Below, in pieces: positions 44,575 through 56,000 of a stretch of DNA of 64,000 nucleotides. Origin of the DNA: Oegoconia quadripuncta (lineage: Eukaryota; Arthropoda; Insecta; Lepidoptera; Autostichidae); NCBI GenBank assembly GCA_949316235.1, contig OX438743.1, positions 20,023,771-20,087,770 of the forward strand, in the 5' to 3' direction. Position numbers and translations under genes: made by a program. The stretch's first letter is position 1. The number at the start of each line of letters is the position of its first letter. The notes under the pieces are model-generated. The model was not told the DNA's origin. It was given only the letters and a program-made list of their open reading frames with translations, and did not search any database.

Positions 44575-45990
44575 ATTACCCGACATCCCCAAAAAGGAGG
44601 GTAATGTTTTTCAAGTATATGTATGTAAGATTACCTCCTGGAGCCTAAACGGTTATACCGATTTTGGAGCGCAAGGTGTGTTCGATTCGTCTTGATAGAA
44701 TACATATTATGATAAAAATCCGTCATGGCGCCTGAAAAATACAAAATAAGCTGTCGGGGATTTTGATTTTTTTTAACTTAAGTAGTTATTTTATTTATTT
44801 GCTTTTGTTTGTTGCTGTTCGGTGCGGTATTATTAATTAAGTATACCAATTTGAAAGAACATATTGCGAAAACTTCCCAAATCGCTCTCCGCTCCTCTCC
44901 GTTCGTGCCGAAAGCCAATATCTTATTAGGACATCACATGCAACGGAGGCGCGGCGACCGATAGTAAGTGCTCTTATGAAATGCTTGGTTCATGTGACGC
45001 GTCTCTCACCCTTTCCGCTACGCTTATGCAACCAAAATTCACTACACAACATGAATGTGCAAGAATTTATCCATGCCTGTTTCTAAATATATCGATGTTA
45101 TCAATGATAAGTACCAGCTTCAACAGTGGATGTTGTATACTAATACTACAGGTGTGAAATAATTATTCCCGCTATTTTCGAGATATTAAAATTAAACATA
45201 AAAGTGGTAGTTTTTATCAAAAATTTTATTTTTTTTGTATAATAGTCAGACTCAATACTATTTCAGCATTATTTATAATTCTCGCCTTTTTACCTGACAT
45301 CCCCAAAAAGGAGGGTAATGTTTTTCGAGTGTATGTATGCATGTAAGTATGTAGATTTCTATGTTATCTCCTGTAGCCTAACGGCTCGACCGATTTTTAA
45401 GTGCAACAAAACTATTCAACAAAATAGTTGAATAGTTTTATAATGTTTTATTATTAAATACTTCTCGTTATTAGGCTTCTCTGGTGAACTCACTAAATAT
45501 TAGAACCTGCTTATCCAGTTCGCGCTTCAACATAGATCGTTCTCTCCGCTCCGCTTATGTAGTGTCGCCACGCTGACGGCTCTGAGGCCTCAGCCTTATC
45601 ATGCCGGGGTCAGTACAGTCAGGCGCGGGGGGCTTGGCGTCGATATCACGAGACTCTTAATAGTACTTAGTGATACCAAACGATGTACGAAGCTTTACGA
45701 TGTTTATGTAACACGTGCCGATATTGATAGGTATTTGAAGTAGGAAAATTCCGCATCCTAAAACTTAGAGGATTGGAAGTAGTTACACGAATATTTTTGA
45801 CATGTTTCACGGCTTTTCACCTGACTGCCTAAGGAAGACGGGTCAAGTTTTTCGAATGTATGTAAGTCTGTATGTATGTAGATTTCTATGCTATCTACTA
45901 TAGCCTAAACGGCTTGACCGATTTCAAAGTGCATGCTGTCGTTGGATTCGTGGAGTGTCATCGGATACATTTTATGGTATAATATATATA
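44575..45990. repeat. Three fragments of one dispersed repeat
   Basis: CCCGACATCCCCAAAAAGGAGG at 44579, CCTGACATCCCCAAAAAGGAG at 45293 and CACCTGACTGCCTAAGGAAG at 45818 each precede TATGTATGTA tracts, then CCTAAACGGTTATACCGATTT or close variants. GC-richer pieces near 44880-45040 and 45505-45650 (CTCTCCGCTCCGCTTATG) may be further parts. No ORF. Confidence 0.55.
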
Positions 45991-46111
45991 TTAATAAATT
46001 ACATGAAACAACTATAAAACACAAATGAAAATACCTATATCTTATAGAAAAAATACCCCGTCCAACTCGCATCCGTGAGGCATAGTACAGTCGAATCTCC
46101 CTAAAAGTATT

Positions 46112-46245
46112 ATATGAAAATGAAAATGAAAATGAAAATCATTTATTCATGTAGGCAATACAATATGCACTTATGAACGTCATTTGTTTTTTAAACTACC
46201 ACTAGCTCGGAACGCGACCACTACTGAGAAGAGCTATGGACCGTA
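46112..46245 (-). repeat. LINE 3' tail
   Basis: (GAAAAT)n, then CATTTATTCATGTAGGCAAT, CACTTATGAACGTCATTTG and CGACCACTACTGAGAAGAGC. The tail is shared with the element at 16745-17275. Confidence 0.65.
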
Positions 46246-46573
46246 TGGACCGAAGCACTCTAGCACCATCTATTAGAAAGTATTCATACAATATCAACAC
46301 TCAAACCAAATCAATAATAATATGTCACATATGAACTTTGTTTTAATGACTGATGCTACTGTCCACTATACTACGACGTCTATTAACAATGTAGACGAAA
46401 TTTTGCTACACATCTCAGTAGCGGATGCTTATGGATGGTATCTATACTCCTATATGTGTAAACACTTTGCTCTGTGAGTAGCTAGTGTAGTTGGTTTAGT
46501 GGTTGTTGTAATGCGAATACTTTCTAATAGATATCGATGCCGCGGCACTTTAGCCCATGTGATACTTTTAGGA

Positions 46574-46912
46574 TTATTGGATTGTACCTAGTACGCTAGC
46601 GCTATTGCCCCGCTGAATGCATAAGCTCAGCTGCTGAGCAAAGTAGACACCAGCTCTCACATCTCCAGAGGCGTGGACCAGTCTAACGGATAAATCCTCC
46701 TTTACAAATTGTTTCGTGTCAGAAGACCAAGGGCCCAATGTCTCCACTGCAAGCGCCGTAAACTCGTGGTTTATAGATATTGACGCATATTTACGGCGCT
46801 TGTTACTTTGAGCTTGTTCAGCCGCGGTTCCAGATCTTTGCGCAGTTCCTTGTATATGGGACGGTGCCAAAGTATCCGCACAAGTTGCGTCCCATAGCAA
46901 GGTGCGCCCCAA
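46574..46912 (-). mobile_element. Fragment of a retrotransposon-type multicopy protein
   Basis: The 112-residue minus-strand ORF contains LLWDATCADTLAPSHI, SISINHEFTALAVETLGPW and YFAQQLSLCIQRGNSASVLG. I recall these motifs at the C-terminus of a multicopy animal protein linked with reverse-transcriptase ORFs. It has no upstream domain here and is probably a dead fragment. A partial inverted repeat (CACCATCTATTAGAAAGTATTC at 46267 and GAATACTTTCTAATAGATATC at 46515) brackets the upstream side. Confidence 0.5.
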
Positions 46913-47144
46913 GCACCAGTGTATATTATATTGTTATTATTAATGCTTATAAGTGCATATCTTCCACAGCTTCATCATCTTCCACAAACACACACACATG
47001 GTTCAACGACTTTGTATTTTCACAAGTATCAATTGCTAATCTTATGTACCTAATAATAAGCCCGCCCGCCCCGCGTTCGTCAGGCTTTTTATTTTCTTAT
47101 GTAAAATTATTAAAGATGTGGACTTTTTACAGCATGTTTCTGCC

Positions 47145-47285
47145 AACGAATAAATACATATATAAATGAAAAATACCCACAACTCGGGTACATATAACAA
47201 CAATGCCCCTAGCGGGATTCTAACTCGCGACCTTTTGGTATAGCAGTAAGCGTTTCTAACCACTACACCAAACAGGTCGTCAATA
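47145..47285 (-). repeat. SINE family 3, partial
   Basis: Reverse complement: GACGACCTGTTTGGTGTAGTG, CTGCTATACCAAAAGGTCGC, a mutated box B, and GCTAGGGGCATTGTTG. The 47286-47860 stretch beyond it shows no feature. Confidence 0.65.
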
Positions 47286-47859
47286 TGTGTTGAAAGGCAA
47301 GTGATATATCCTACATTGAACAAACTAATTTTAACTTGATTTAATTCCACAGACAGACATATCCTTGAAACTTATAATACGTTTTGCGTCGAAGACTAGA
47401 AATTGTTGTTCACACGACGAAGAAACGTGTTTTTTCTATAATTTTGTGATGACAATAACTAAGATTACAACGTAATTTTCTTCAACAGAGCATTGACAAA
47501 AGCAAATGAACGCAAACACTCCATTTCTCTAATCAAACAAATGGAGTCACAAAAACATCAATAGATGAAGAGTCTGCAAGCACAATATTGGAATATTGAA
47601 GGTTCTTTTACAAAAAAGGAACGTAAACGTCTCTCTGATTCCTCTTGGAAATATATTTTTTCATTACCAATTTACCCTCAGCGCCATCAGCAGTCACGTT
47701 TTGACAAGGGTGGACCCTGACATTGAAACATGATGTCATGCATTAATGTAGGCATAATTAATGCCCCTTTTTGTGTGAAGCGTAGGTATTTTTCAGATTC
47801 GATTGTCGAACGAAATAAAATTTGGGATGAAACGGATCTGTATAATATAGGTATAACCT

Positions 47860-48505
47860 ATAAAATATTAACCGGTAAAGTAAACTTATCTTTATTAACC
47901 GATAAATAAACATGTCTGTATTAACGACGACCGATTGATGTAGTGGATAGCGACCCTGTCAGCGAAACCAACGGTTGCGGGTTCGAATCCCGCGAGGGGT
48001 AAATGTTTGTGTGATTGATGAATACGTACATTTATTCCCGAGTCTTGGATGTTTATATAAATATTTATGTATGTTCATCCGTTATCTAGTATCCATAGCA
48101 CAAACTTTGCTTAGTTTGGGACTAGATGATTGGTGTAAGTGTCCGAAATATTTATTTATTTTATTATTATTATTTTATTATTATTTTTTTATTATTATTT
48201 ATTTTATTAACCGATAAAATAACCATGTCTGTATTAACCAATAAAATAAACGTGTCTGTATTAACCGATGAGATAAACGTATATGTATTAATCGATAAAG
48301 TAAACATGTCTGTATTAACCGCTAAGATAACCGTGTCTGTATTAACCGCTAAGATAACAGTGTCTGTATTAACCGCTAAGATAACAGTGTCTGTATTAAC
48401 CGCTAAGATAACAGTGTCTGTATTAACCGATAAAATAAACGTGTATGTATTAACCGATAAAAGAAACGTGACTGTATTATCCGATAAAATAAGAAAACCT
48501 CAGTG
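47860..48505 (+). repeat. 27-bp minisatellite, interrupted by a SINE
   Basis: Units of about 27 bp (GTATTAACCGATAAAATAAA plus CGTGTCT) run from about 48205 to 48490 in about ten copies. Two to three further units lie before the SINE at 47870-47925. The unit is a multiple of three, which keeps a reading frame open for 126 residues, but the peptide is a repeat artefact. Confidence 0.75.
47925..48175 (+). repeat. SINE family 2 copy inside the minisatellite
   Basis: GACGACCGATTGATGTAGTGG, box B GGTTCGAATCC, GTTATCTAGTATCCATAGCA, TTTGCTTAGTTTGGGACTAG and an AT-rich (TTATTA)n tail. Confidence 0.78.
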
Positions 48506-48535
48506 AATATCAAAATATCATCTATATGCAAACCG

Positions 48536-48770
48536 TTGACGATCGATTGGTGAACTGGATAGTGAACCTACCTTCGAAATCAACGGTTGCTGTTTCGAAT
48601 CCCGCTAGGCGTAAATTTAATTAATCGTTAAATAATTACTGACATTATTCATAACATTTGTATAAAACTTATTTTTATTATTATATAAAAAAAAGTGTTT
48701 GTGTGATGAATATTATGAACATTTATTCGCGAAGGTTCTCGAGAACATCGTCCGCGAATAAGTCATATGT
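48536..48770 (+). repeat. Diverged SINE family 2 copy
   Basis: GACGATCGATTGGTGAACTGG, TTTCGAATCCCGCTAGGCGT, an AT-rich insertion, then GTGTTTGTGTGATGAATATT and ACATTTATTCGCG. The insertion splits head from body. Confidence 0.55.
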
Positions 48771-49053
48771 TAGTATAAACATATAAAATTAGAATTGATG
48801 TTTGCAATCGTCTTACGAAAAGGTTACCTAAAAATGTGGTTATTCATGCCTTTGATGGCGAAAAGGTAAAGCGATGTCAAACACACGCAATCCATTTGAG
48901 TGGAGCACGAGTCCCGTATAAAGGCAGGAATAAGGTTTATCTGAGTGTATGCTTCTATAGTAATTTAAGTATTTTTAGGGACGGAGGTGATACGTTTGTG
49001 GTAAGAGGTGTATATATTTATGTGTCTACTACCATTTATATATATATATATTG

Positions 49054-49467
49054 GGCCTTTACCTATGAAATTGGAGTTTTTTTCGTCGTTAATCATATGT
49101 ACCAATTCCTGCGATTTTCAAAGCTATATCCAAATTTGTTTTTTATTTGGAAAATGGAATATTATTTCAAGGTTTCACGTGAAATATTTTTTAATTTCTG
49201 GGCTAAATCACATAATAAAAAAATTTGAACAGAGCTCTTTTCATGTGCTTCCCATAATCATTTCTTAGATTCGCTGAAACTTTTATAAAGCGGTTACTTT
49301 TAAAAAATAACGCTGCCTATACTTAACTTAATGTTATCCGATAATACACACAAAGTTTAGCTAAATTTGGATTTGTCGTTCCCAAAAAAAAATCAAAAAT
49401 GTTTGTATGGAGAAAACAGTCTTAATGAAATTCTTCATACAAAACGCCAATTTCATAGGTAAGGCCC
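49054..49467. mobile_element. Mariner-derived MITE, complete
   Basis: GGCCTTTACCTATGAAATTGG at the left and CCAATTTCATAGGTAAGGCC at the right. The interior is non-coding and nearly identical to 55528-55945. Confidence 0.82.
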
Positions 49468-49521
49468 TAATATAATATAATATTCTTAATTGAAACTTTG
49501 AAAATCAACGATGAATCAATG

Positions 49522-49562
49522 AAAGAATACAGACATATATCAATATATGTCTGTATTCTTAA
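49522..49562. repeat. Short perfect hairpin
   Basis: AAGAATACAGACATATAT pairs with ATATATGTCTGTATTCTT around a CA-containing centre; 17-18 bp stem with almost no loop. Confidence 0.65.
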
Positions 49563-49654
49563 AAAGGTTTTCGCGTAAGTGATTCTTGAGAAAATAGAAA
49601 TAGTTACGATGAACTCAGTTCGATGTGTTCACCAAACGACTCCAGGCGTGACGC

Positions 49655-49832
49655 AGGTTTCGTGTAGTGGTTAGAAACTCTGACCACTGTACCAAAAGGT
49701 CGCGGGTTCGAATCCTATCAGCGAATAATAAGTATTTATTTACAAAAAAAGCAAATATATTTATGTAGTATATCAACCATCTGGTATCCACAACACAAAC
49801 CTATAGTTGCTTAAAGTGGAACTAGGTGAATC
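49655..49832 (+). repeat. SINE family 3 copy
   Basis: GTTTCGTGTAGTGGTTAGAAAC, CTCTGACCACTGTACCAAAA, GGTCGCGGGTTCGAATCC and the shared body ATCAACCATCTGGTATCCAC. Confidence 0.7.
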
Positions 49833-51105
49833 AAAGTGAATCATAGTGGAAATATAAAAAAAGACGATCAGGTAAGTATAGGACTCGTTTTCCAAATTTT
49901 AAAACAAATTTAAATAGATATCGGGATGGGAACTATTTTTGTTTTTGATCTTTCATACAAAATTAACTGCAAAAATAAGTTTGTTTTTAAAATGTAACCC
50001 TACGCACTCGGTCGGTTGATTTTATTACAGCTCATCTTTGAAATTTAAAACCACTATAAAAAGTGTTTTGAAGTGTTGTATATCAAAGATAATCAATGAA
50101 ATAAGAATTCATTAGAAAATAATGACTTGTTAGTGAAGTAATTAGGTTTCGATAATTATTTTATCGCTTCGTATAACAGGTACCTCTTATGTATAACGTG
50201 TAACTGTGTGTGTGTGTGGCGTTGTAATGTAGTTTAAATTATATATTGTAGGTATTGAAGTTAACTGGATTCGTATACTTTTTATGGTTAACTGGATACT
50301 GGATGAATAGACGAAGCAATGTGGTCTTAAACGTGGAAACTATTATTAACATGTATATATCTTAAACTATGATTGATTTTTTTTTCTCACATATAGGTAC
50401 TTGATTCTTGTTGTTAGTTCTTCAAAAAGGAAATAAATAAATAAAGATTTCAGTAAATAGATACCACTTTGATCTAAAATCGACAACAGTTAAGTAACTT
50501 AGGTAGGTATATAATATAATTTAACAAATACATAGAGTGAAATCGAACCTCAATATAGTTAGAACCTTATCACAGTAAACATCAACACTGTACCTACAAT
50601 CAATACGTGTCGGTCGAGTTAGATTCACTGTATCCTAATACTGGACTTTTATTGTGATATGGTTCTACGTCAGGTGTTAAGAGGGCGACTATCTAACAAA
50701 GATTTCCTATTACTAAGGCATCTAAGTGACCTTTGGGCAAACTGTACATGCTTATTATGTTACCTGAGTTTCTTTATAGTGTAAGGGGCTAATGCTTAAG
50801 AAAATAATAATGAATAATTAGGAATAGTCGAAGGAATTTCAATAACCAAGAGATAGATCCAATTTTAAGTTTCTACATTCAGCATACTTCGATTGCCATT
50901 CCGATAAACAATTCTACTTACTAACATATTCTATTTCAAAAAACTGTTCAATTTCGAAAAAAAAATGTCAATCAATTTTCGACATATTTTAAAGAACCTA
51001 GCTGCCATAGAGCTCGGAATCGCCTCGTGTCGGCTATTATGTGCTTGTGGTAGTTGCAAAATTCGATACCCTGAGGGTAGCAATAAAGAAAATTTAAATA
51101 GATAC
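49833..51105. other. Start of the first K2P intron, no features seen
   Basis: AT-rich sequence without repeats I can name. This is intronic DNA immediately downstream of the donor ACCG|GTATCT. Confidence 0.5.
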
Positions 51106-51463
51106 CGGTAACGTCGGGATGCCGCGCCATGAAATCCTGCTTCGCCCGTATCACATCCAATCTTATCTGGTTCTCCAGAGGCGCTTCCAAAGCTGAGAAC
51201 ACCAAAGCGCCAGACACCAAATAAGCCACATAGAAACCAATGTAAATTAGCAGCAAACACGTGAATCTGGCATTCCCAAAGAACCTCGACGTCGCGAATA
51301 GTGGCTGGAAGGGTGGATGCTCTTCCTCATATAGAATCTCACGTTGGACGACCATTTTTTTGTGGTAGGGGAATAATTGGCTGTGCACTGTCATGTCTTC
51401 GTCACTCCTGGTCGAACTCATGCTCCCGTAAGACTGTATGCGTGGACACTTTAGCTTCTCCAT
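51106..51463 (-). CDS. K2P (TWIK/KCNK1-like) potassium channel, first coding exon
   Basis: This exon encodes residues 1-119 of a 399-residue two-pore-domain potassium channel; the other exons are at 13875-14015, 11111-11320, 10531-10719 and 9655-9956, and all junctions keep frame. It has a cytoplasmic N-terminus (MEKLKCPRIQSYGSMSSTRS), the first membrane segment (FTCLLLIYIGFYVAYLVSGA) and the start of the extracellular cap (ALVFSALEAPLENQIRLDV, FMARHPDVT). K2P dimers carry background K+ currents that set resting potential; both pores here have canonical filters (TIGYG, TIGLG). The donor ACCG|GTATCT precedes a 37-kb intron with two nested genes. TIGLGDY plus P-G after P2 favours the TWIK branch. 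The exact insect orthologue was not determined. Confidence 0.9.
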
Positions 51464-51831
51464 ATTCGGAATTTAAAAAGTTAGGATTCGATTTTTAATG
51501 TTCGGTTTTGACACATCAAGGATTCTAAATTCAAAACACTTCACATCCCGCACGATTCATCAACTAATACTTGAGTTCCGAAATCAAGTGACAATCCCGG
51601 AACGCCCGGTTTCTTCGTCAACTGTACTTGAAGAATCTCTTCGGGTGGTTGGGTTCGAAGAACAATGCGAACACCTCCGTCACTTTCGTTTCGCGCCTAC
51701 AATTTTTAAGTTTAAGAATCACCATTTTTATACATTTTCGTGCGGTACATTTGTAATACAATATGGCGGAAGCCGTGTGCCGTTGCCGCTTCGTTTACTA
51801 TCGACTGTCCCGTCTGCAACCGGTTACCGAT

Positions 51832-51844
51832 ACTGAGCAACTGA
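51832..51844 (-). promoter_or_regulatory. Possible initiator for the K2P exon at 51463
   Basis: Two arthropod initiator-like TCAGT motifs (minus strand, at 51844-51840 and 51836-51832) lie about 370-380 bp upstream of the start codon in a locally GC-richer stretch. No TATA box was noted. A weak call, based only on the motif and position. Confidence 0.3.
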
Positions 51845-51899
51845 CTGCAGTCGACGATGCTCGCGATAAATAATAAGTTAACACAAAGATAAACCAAGT

Positions 51900-52565
51900 A
51901 CCTACGTGTATTTAATTTACTGTGTTGTCATATTCAGTCGTGATCTACCCGATGAAATGTTTTGGAATTAGTTGCAGTCTACAGTACCTATATATATCTT
52001 GTCTGCTGTCTTTCACGTAGTATGGATTAGTTTTTATAGGTTCTAATATTTTTTTTTTCAAATGATCTTTCACATTTGAATTGTATTTTATTATGTATTA
52101 ATAAGTAATATTAAATTTGGATGTTTGCTCAGCAATTGTTTCAAAGAGATCAAAACATTGGCATAGCAATATTTAGGTATCTATGTACCTAACTAATATA
52201 TTTTTTATTCATATAAGATTACAAGTTGTGGGAATAATAATTAAAAAAATAATAAAAATAACTAATATAGGTTTAATAAAAATGCAGATCGGACAATCTT
52301 GTCTGCGATCATGGAATGGTATTCTATGCAATAAAACACACGGAGAACAAAAAAGTCCGATCGACTAAAAAGTCCGAGGTCTCACTGCCCCATTTCACAG
52401 ACACTAAAGTACTACGTTGTTTTTGAAGAACTACCTATTTATGGGACTTCTATATGTCGGTGGCACTATTTATGCCCAGGTTTATGGGATATAAATTCTA
52501 ACATAGGTAAAGCAGTTTCCGCTTATGAGAATGAGGATGCCAGCAACACGTGACGCCAGAATGCT
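51900..52565. other. Gene-free stretch upstream of the K2P first exon
   Basis: AT-rich with no recognised repeat. ORFs antisense to the 5' UTR (51498-51836) have no family resemblance. Confidence 0.5.
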
Positions 52566-52790
52566 CATTCAACTAATTTTATAAATGCAAAAGTTTAGAT
52601 GTTTGTTCGTTTGTTGCTCAATCACGGCGAAACAGCTAAATGGATTTGGATGAAATTTGGTACAAAGGTAGAAAATACCCTGGATTAAAACATAGCATAC
52701 TTTTTATCCCGATAAACTGAGTAAAGTTCCCGCGGAATAAGCAAATCAAACATATCCGCGATAAAGCTATCCCACGCAGGCGATTGATCT
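52566..52790 (+). mobile_element. Helitron-like element, 3' end damaged
   Basis: CAACTAATTTTATAAATGCA, GCTCAATCACGGCGAAACAG, AGAAAATACCCTGGATTAAA and CAAACATATCCGCGATAAAG, ending CACGCAGGCGAT without the usual CTAG. The 52791-53402 stretch beyond has no feature. Confidence 0.5.
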
Positions 52791-53402
52791 GACATCTGTA
52801 TCTTCTTTTAAATTAAACGCCTTATTTAGTATCATTAATACATGTAACTTTATAATACCTAAATTACTTCAAATTTAAATTACCTATGTAAAGACAGTTT
52901 CGAGTATTGAAAGACTCTAATCAACTACAGGCAAGCCTCAAGATTGGGCAAAAAGAAAATTATCGCGATTTTTTAGATATGAGTGTAGTCAATTCCCTTT
53001 ACACAAAACCATTTTCACAGAATACGAGTCATGTAGTATTAGACATAGTATTATTATGTTAAGTAGTGCTAAGGAAAGCACCATAAACTTCAAATAATAT
53101 TCTTAGGACTATTTTGCTACATAGAACAATGAATACTTTTTTTTAATCTTCATTTATTTATAGAGGGTTTTAATTAAATGTCACCCTCATCGTGGCTCTC
53201 TTTTGTACAAAGTCAGTCTTAATTCGATGGATTCTTAATTGCTATCTTAACTAGGTCATATAATTGTTTAGCCTCTTCAGAATTTGGAGCGCACAAAATA
53301 CTATTTGCCATACCAACACAATAGTTTCGAATATTTAGTTTTCGTCGTGATTCCTCATTTCGGTCACATGAATACTTTGATAATGTCTAAGTATTTACTA
53401 AC

Positions 53403-53507
53403 CTGTGACGCACGGATGATCTCTAAGAAAGTCCAGCTTCATCTTAGTCATATTCTCCTCCATCTCCTGCTCTAGAGGACCCTCTATAGCTTGGAACACT
53501 GACGCAC
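53403..53507 (-). CDS. Alternative K2P 5' module, exon B2
   Basis: Acceptor GTTCTGTTGCAG and donor GTCACAG|GTTAGT. It encodes GASVFQAIEGPLEQEMEENM and KMKLDFLRDHPCVT, parallel residue by residue to the exon at 51106 (GALVFSALEAPLENQ... FMARHPDVT). The donor phase is identical, so it can splice in frame to the P1 exon at 14015. This is either an alternative first half of the same channel or a remnant of a tandem paralogue; no second set of pore exons is present in the window. Confidence 0.72.
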
Positions 53508-53699
53508 CTGCAACAGAACATGAATATAAAACCGTAACGACCTGTCCTATATCCGTAACCTAAATAAGGCATATTCTGAATCATTAAAGGTATAAAGATA
53601 ACAATTTCTCCTGTAAGTTTATGCTGCAAGTTGCAAAGAAATCTTGACCAGAATTTTACGAATTGAGCTCCAAAGACCCGCCAAGCAAATGTAGTGGCT

Positions 53700-53880
53700 T
53701 GATTACAACAAGAAATATTACATAAGTTTGGATGTTTGCTTGTTTGTTTATTTCTTTGTAGCTCTTGTTTATTTCTTGTTGGTGTTATAGGTAGAATATA
53801 CCCGGATTAAGACAGGATATTTTTTAGCCCGGTAAAGTGAGTAGTTCCCTTAGGCGAAGCCGCGGTCGGAAAGCTAGTCT
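53700..53880 (+). mobile_element. Helitron-like element fragment
   Basis: ACATAAGTTTGGATGTTTGC, TATAGGTAGAATATACCCGG, GTAAAGTGAGTAGTTCCC and AAGCCGCGGTCGGAAAGCTAG. The middle portion is rearranged. Confidence 0.5.
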
Positions 53881-54298
53881 ACCATACATTACGCAAGTAA
53901 TCTAGCTACGAGTATCATACAGTTTTGAAGCACCACTCTCGCTAAAGTGAATAATATTCTCATTTTCCTACAGGCCACCAAAACGAGGGGTAACAGGTGG
54001 AATAAATTGTTTATCGATGGAACGAAAGAAAATGATTCGTATTACATAGCAACTTTGTATATCCAAAATAAAATGATTTTGAATGATTGGAGTGAGTTCT
54101 TCTTTTGTATTCTAAGTGAGTCCCTACATATTATTAAAAATAATCCAAGGTCTAATAGGTAACCAAAAGTAATCGGAGTGAGTTAGAAATCATACAATAG
54201 AGTCATTTGTTTATCCTGTGACAGAAGTAAAGCATAATGTATGACAAATGAGAATGATACCCTTGTGCTTACAGCTTTAAATAAATAAATTGACTCAC

Positions 54299-54414
54299 CC
54301 ATAGTTAAATATAGCGCCATTGCTATTGCCAGTACAAGTAGCCGGAGGCTGGGCATGTTGCGAGCATCTGTCACACAGCCTGGCACGACCAGCCTCATGG
54401 TGTCTGAATTCTTT
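54299..54414 (-). CDS. Alternative K2P 5' module, exon B1
   Basis: Acceptor GTGTTCTTTACAG and donor ACTATGG|GTGAGT. It reads KNSDTMRLVVPGCVTDARNM, then PSLRLLVLAIAMALYLTMG, the first half of an M1 segment completed by exon B2. The acceptor shows that it is not the first exon; the first ATG inside it (54398) may start translation, or an upstream exon outside the recognised sequence may supply the start. Confidence 0.68.
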
Positions 54415-54789
54415 CTGTAAAGAACACATGATATTGTTGTATTATTATGTCAAGCTTTAAGCTATAAAGTAAAACCATAAATTCAATGCGATAATAAGTA
54501 GGGACAATATCATAGACAGAACAATAAATTGAAAAAAAAAACACCTCCGTGAGTCCAGGTATGTTCCGGCTTAATAAATAAGTCTATGCTGTTTCTTAAT
54601 CCCTTACGGGTCGATAAGACTAGATACTCAGCAATGGAGTGTGATAGACTGAGATGAGGAGTTCTTTTTTTGGGGTTTTAAACCCAAATCCAAACACGAT
54701 GGTGTGAAAAGTTTAATATATTAATTCTGTGTTATTATTAATACCAGTCTTATGATTGGGTACAGACTCCTCTCACTAGGAGAGTATGG

Positions 54790-54925
54790 GCCATAAGGTC
54801 AAAATCAAAAATATTTTATTCGATGTAACATACACAAATATCACTTATTGAAAGACAACATGTTATTTTTTTAAACTATTTCACTTCACAAGGTGCTATG
54901 GTTATGGAGGAGAAGCGACAAGAAT
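54790..54925 (-). repeat. LINE tail
   Basis: AAATCAAAAATATTTTATTC, TCACTTATTGAAAGACAACAT, CACTTCACAAGGTGCTATGG and GGAGAAGCGACAAGAA. It is the inverse of 40910-41065. The 54926-55414 stretch beyond has no recognised feature. Confidence 0.6.
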
Positions 54926-55414
54926 CTCCGTAACAACATTTTTAAATTGGTTTCCGTCGTTACAATTTTATTACAATTTATAGTTCATATTACAGAACAA
55001 AACCAATTAACATAAACGTAGTTTACGACCAGGGTACCAATCGCGCTATTTTTCAACGGTTTTACCGTTCGAACGGAACGTTTTTGGTTTTGGTTTACCT
55101 TTAGTTTAGCTGATAAAAAAAATAGTATTGCGCTATTATTGACGCTACCGAAGTAAAACGAAACCCAAAATGTTTAGAGCTAACCACGAGTATTAAAAAA
55201 AAACTAATTTAATTTCCGTTTGTATGATGAGCGCGATACGAAATGTGCTTAACGTAACGTTTTTGGTTATGGTTTAGCTTTGGTAATAACGTTCAAACTT
55301 AGCGCGATCGGCCCTCTGGCCCGGTCGGTATTTAAAGCACTATTTATTAATATTTAATAGAATAATAAGACGCGATGGCATAATTGTAAAACAGGTTTTA
55401 TTTAAGGTTAGGTT

Positions 55415-56000
55415 GAAGAAGACACATCAAAGTCGACACCTATGTCAAGACGAATGTAACGACACCTCGCATTTCAAAATCAGTCAAGCCGTATTTATAA
55501 GTAACATAGAAGTCTCCATAAATATTGGGTCTTTACCTATGAAATTGGAGTTTTTTTCTTTGTTAATCATATGTACCAATTCCTGCGATTTTCAAAGCTA
55601 TATCCAAATTTGTTTTTTATTTGGAAAATAGAATATTATAGAATATTTCAAGGTTTCACATGAAATATTTTTTAATTTCTGGGCTAAATCACATAATAAA
55701 AAAAATTTGAACAGAGCTCTTTTCTTTTCTTCCCATAATCATTTCTTAGATTCGCTGAAACTTTTATGGTTACTTTTAAAAATTAACGCTGCCTATACTT
55801 AACTTAATGTTATCCGATAATACACACAAAGTTTAGCTAAATTTGGATTTGCCGTTCACAATAAAAAAAATCAAAAATGTTTGAATGGAGAAAACAGTTT
55901 TAATGAAATTCTTCATACAAAACGCCAATTTCATAGGTAAGGACCTAATGTATACACGAAAAACATGACCGTCCTTCCTAGAACAGTCGGGTATAAAGAT
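55415..56000 (-). repeat. Dispersed repeat split by a MITE
   Basis: GTCAAGACGAATGTAACGAC, CCTCGCATTTCAAAATCAGTC before the MITE and AAAACATGACCGTCCTTCC after it correspond to CGACACCTTGCACTTCGAAA and AAACATTACCCTCCTTCC at 62175-62280, so the MITE interrupted one copy. Confidence 0.55.
55528..55945. mobile_element. Mariner-derived MITE, complete
   Basis: GGTCTTTACCTATGAAATTGG at the left and CCAATTTCATAGGTAAGGACC at the right, followed by TA. The interior is non-coding and nearly identical to 49054-49467. Confidence 0.82.

Noticed and set aside
48126..48506. 126-residue plus-strand ORF
   Set aside because: It is a translation of a SINE tail followed by the 27-bp minisatellite.
51498..51836. 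112-residue plus-strand ORF
   Set aside because: It is antisense to the likely 5' UTR of the K2P gene and has no family features or splice context.
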